A DNA stretch of 64,000 nucleotides from Prorocentrum cordatum (Eukaryota > Sar > Dinophyceae > Prorocentrales > Prorocentraceae). Shown piece by piece: positions 62,337 to 64,000 of this stretch. The stretch lies in contig CAUYUJ010015945.1 of NCBI GenBank assembly GCA_963575745.1, forward strand, positions 132,501 to 196,500, in the 5' to 3' direction. The notes beneath the pieces were generated by a model. It was given only the letters and a program-made list of their open reading frames with translations. It had not been told where the DNA came from and searched no databases. How positions within the stretch are numbered: the stretch's first letter is position 1; the number at the start of each line of letters is the position of its first letter. The translations under genes were made by a program, and so were the position numbers.

Positions 62337-64000
62337 GTAACTTCGTCCCGATGTCTGCTCGGTTCGCCGCCCCGTCCTACTTGATCACCCTCAGATCTTT
62401 CGTCCGCGCGCGCTCCTGTATCCACAGGTCCTGGATGCGGAGATGCCGCGCTCGGCCTGGCCCCACTCGGTGGGCCATTCCCTTCGCGGCCGAGCTGTCC
62501 GTGCCAGCAGCTCCCTGCGCGTGGATCCCGCACAGTGCGAGGATCTGCTGCAATAGGATAGCGGAGGCACCTGCCCCGTTGAGAGCTCGGAGATCTGCCG
62601 CCCCGATTGACGTCGCTACGTAGCCCTACGTCGACGCAGTCACCTCCAGGCAGTGATCGCCGAACATCATCACCGTGCACTGCGTGGACTTCGCGTCATC
62701 CGCTCCTGCCCAGGTCGCCGTCGCCCTCGACGTCCGCCGTGACTGGGAGGGCCTGCCACGGGTAGTGCCACTCCGTCACTGGACACCCCGCAAGGCACCG
62801 TGCAGCACGCTTGAGCTTGACCTCAGCGAGTGGCGTAGGCTTCGACGCTTCCGCCATGATCATCCTCGCTTCGCACTGCACCTGCGGCAGTCCTGGGGCA
62901 GGTAGGTCAGCAATCCGCATGCCTCGGGCGCCAACTTCTTGAGCCGCTCGTCCACGACCGCCCCCTTGGGCACGGAGCCCCCCGCGGCCTTCGAGCCTGG
63001 GCTTGTCTGAGGCTTCGTCGTGTCAGCTGGCAGGTCGAAGAGCTCGAGTAGGTTGTCCACGTGCGAGTCATCTGCTCTCCACACGAAGCGAAGTGACGGA
63101 ACCTCCCGCCACTCGACGCGTCGCTTGAGCAGCCTGCCGTAGCTACCGCCGGTGGCACCCGGCCCTACTCGACCCAGCTTCTCGATCTCGATGTGCTCCT
63201 CCAGCAACGCGTCGAGCACGCCCAGCTTCGCCGAGAGCCCTCGGTCGCGAAGTCGTCACCGCGCACGCCAAGTGCGGCGTCCAACGTCTCGTTGTAGCAG
63301 GCACCAGGGCAAGGCGTGATCCGAACGCATGGGGCTGACTCTTCTCGAAGACGTCGCCGACGTACGTCTGCCACAACCCTGGCGCAGGCCGTGTACCGCA
63401 GAGCGCCTCGTGGAGCTGCCAGACCCGCCCAGGTCGTCGTAGCCCAGGCGGTAGCGCCACGCACAGCCACTCGTCCATGTCCGCGCGGAAGAACGCCACG
63501 CTGGCATCGCGCAGAGCCACATGCCTCCGCCCCGATGGGGGCTTCGAGGCAGCCAGGGACACCACCAAGCGCAAGTAAAAGAGGTACGGCGCACATGCCG
63601 CCGCGTCGTCGCGCTCGAAGGTTGAGGTCCATGGCAACGAGTCTCGACCGTGCGAAGGGCGTCCCGTCTGGCCTGTATCGGAGTCCGCGAAGCCACTTGC
63701 TCCGCATGCGCCTGCCTGCGCTCGCGTCGTGGGACACGTCCTCGTACGCGCCGAACGCGGCCAACTGGTTGAACTCCTGCTGGCGCCCCTGCACCGCGAG
63801 CTCCCTCGGCAGCGCCTCGCCCGAGCGGCTGTCGTACACCACCGCCTCTGGTACGAGGTCGTGCGCCCGCGCTGTCGGGGCCTCCCGATCACGCGCGGAC
63901 GCCGGGGACAGCTGCTGCCGCTCGCAGTCCTCGCCGTCGAGCCCCAGGTAGGTCACTGACGTCCACGGGCGCCGCGAGGTTGGCCACCCAGTGCGCCTTC
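62337..64000 (-). pseudogene. pol: RT-RNase H region of a second copia-type element (frameshifted, partial)
   Basis: Enters from the right edge. Sense order: FNQLAAFGAYEDV then MRSKWLRGLRYRPDGTPFAR and SRLVAMDLN (RT fingers), VALRDASVAFFRADMDEWLC and VALPPGLRRPGRVWQLHEAL with CGTR (palm), VRGDDFATEG (catalytic DD box), LEEHIEIEKLGRVGPG and LKRRVEW (connection), GLLTYLPQDCRRC, then RNase H with TDSSAAKGMAHRVGPGRARH and LRIQDLWIQE. These segments lie in at least three minus frames, with a TAG after LRVIK and a +1 shift before YLGGSS. GC-rich, unlike the 26-36 kb element, hence a different lineage and an old, dead copy. Confidence 0.75.

Overview
The window looks like nuclear DNA of a dinoflagellate. 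The GC-rich flanks are saturated with triplet microsatellites, minisatellites and small inverted-repeat elements. Real exons are few and scattered. The retroelements are of the Ty1/copia and non-LTR types common in dinoflagellates, and there is a degenerate CCCTAAA telomere-like stretch. The species cannot be named from sequence alone.

Layout. 0-13 kb is almost entirely repetitive: triplet tracts, a 73-bp satellite at 3.1-3.7 kb, a 30-bp minisatellite at 4.35-4.6 kb, ~100-bp arrays at 6.2-8.1 and 11.2-12.1 kb, telomere-like DNA at 8.6-8.86 kb, and a GAGAAAACGAGA minisatellite at 9.1-10.2 kb. 13-25.9 kb holds several copies of small inverted-repeat elements (families named here FBA, MA and others) plus three short glycine-rich exons on the minus strand. 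25,928-36,682 is a complete Ty1/copia-type LTR retrotransposon on the minus strand: 175-bp TG...CA LTRs differing at two positions, a 5-bp CTTCC target-site duplication, an initiator-tRNA-Met-like primer-binding site and a polypurine tract. It encodes Gag-protease, integrase, a linker with methyltransferase-like motifs and a RanBP2-like zinc finger, RT, RNase H, and then an uninterrupted third ORF of 856 codons with a coiled coil, a proline-rich hinge and an RRM-like fold. Gag-protease and pol overlap in -1 register at a GGGTTTT heptamer. pol itself carries two in-frame TGA codons and two further -1 breaks, while gag and the third ORF are fully open.

36.7-41 kb contains a minus-strand glycosyltransferase family 8 (glycogenin-like) gene with three recognisable exons. 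The 202-nt intron between its first two recognised exons is essentially a copy of the FBA foldback family, so it looks like a transposon-derived intron (introner). A second inverted-repeat element, MA, lies within a few bases of the upstream 3' splice site.

41-61 kb is again repeat-rich: further FBA copies, a MITE with ~29-bp terminal inverted repeats, a 125-bp TIR family, two long foldback structures (48.68-50.05 and 59.44-61.10 kb), many CTC/GGA tracts, and the frameshifted C-terminal part of a non-LTR retrotransposon (zinc knuckle, RNase H start, terminal CCHC-like region) at 53.0-54.4 kb. 61.2-64 kb is the 3' part of a second, GC-rich, badly frameshifted copia-type pol on the minus strand, followed by a C-terminal extension with one predicted membrane segment and a SAP-like motif; it continues beyond the right edge.

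Overall, the only uninterrupted long genes belong to the copia element. Host coding content is limited to short exons embedded in mobile DNA, some of which appears to have become introns.
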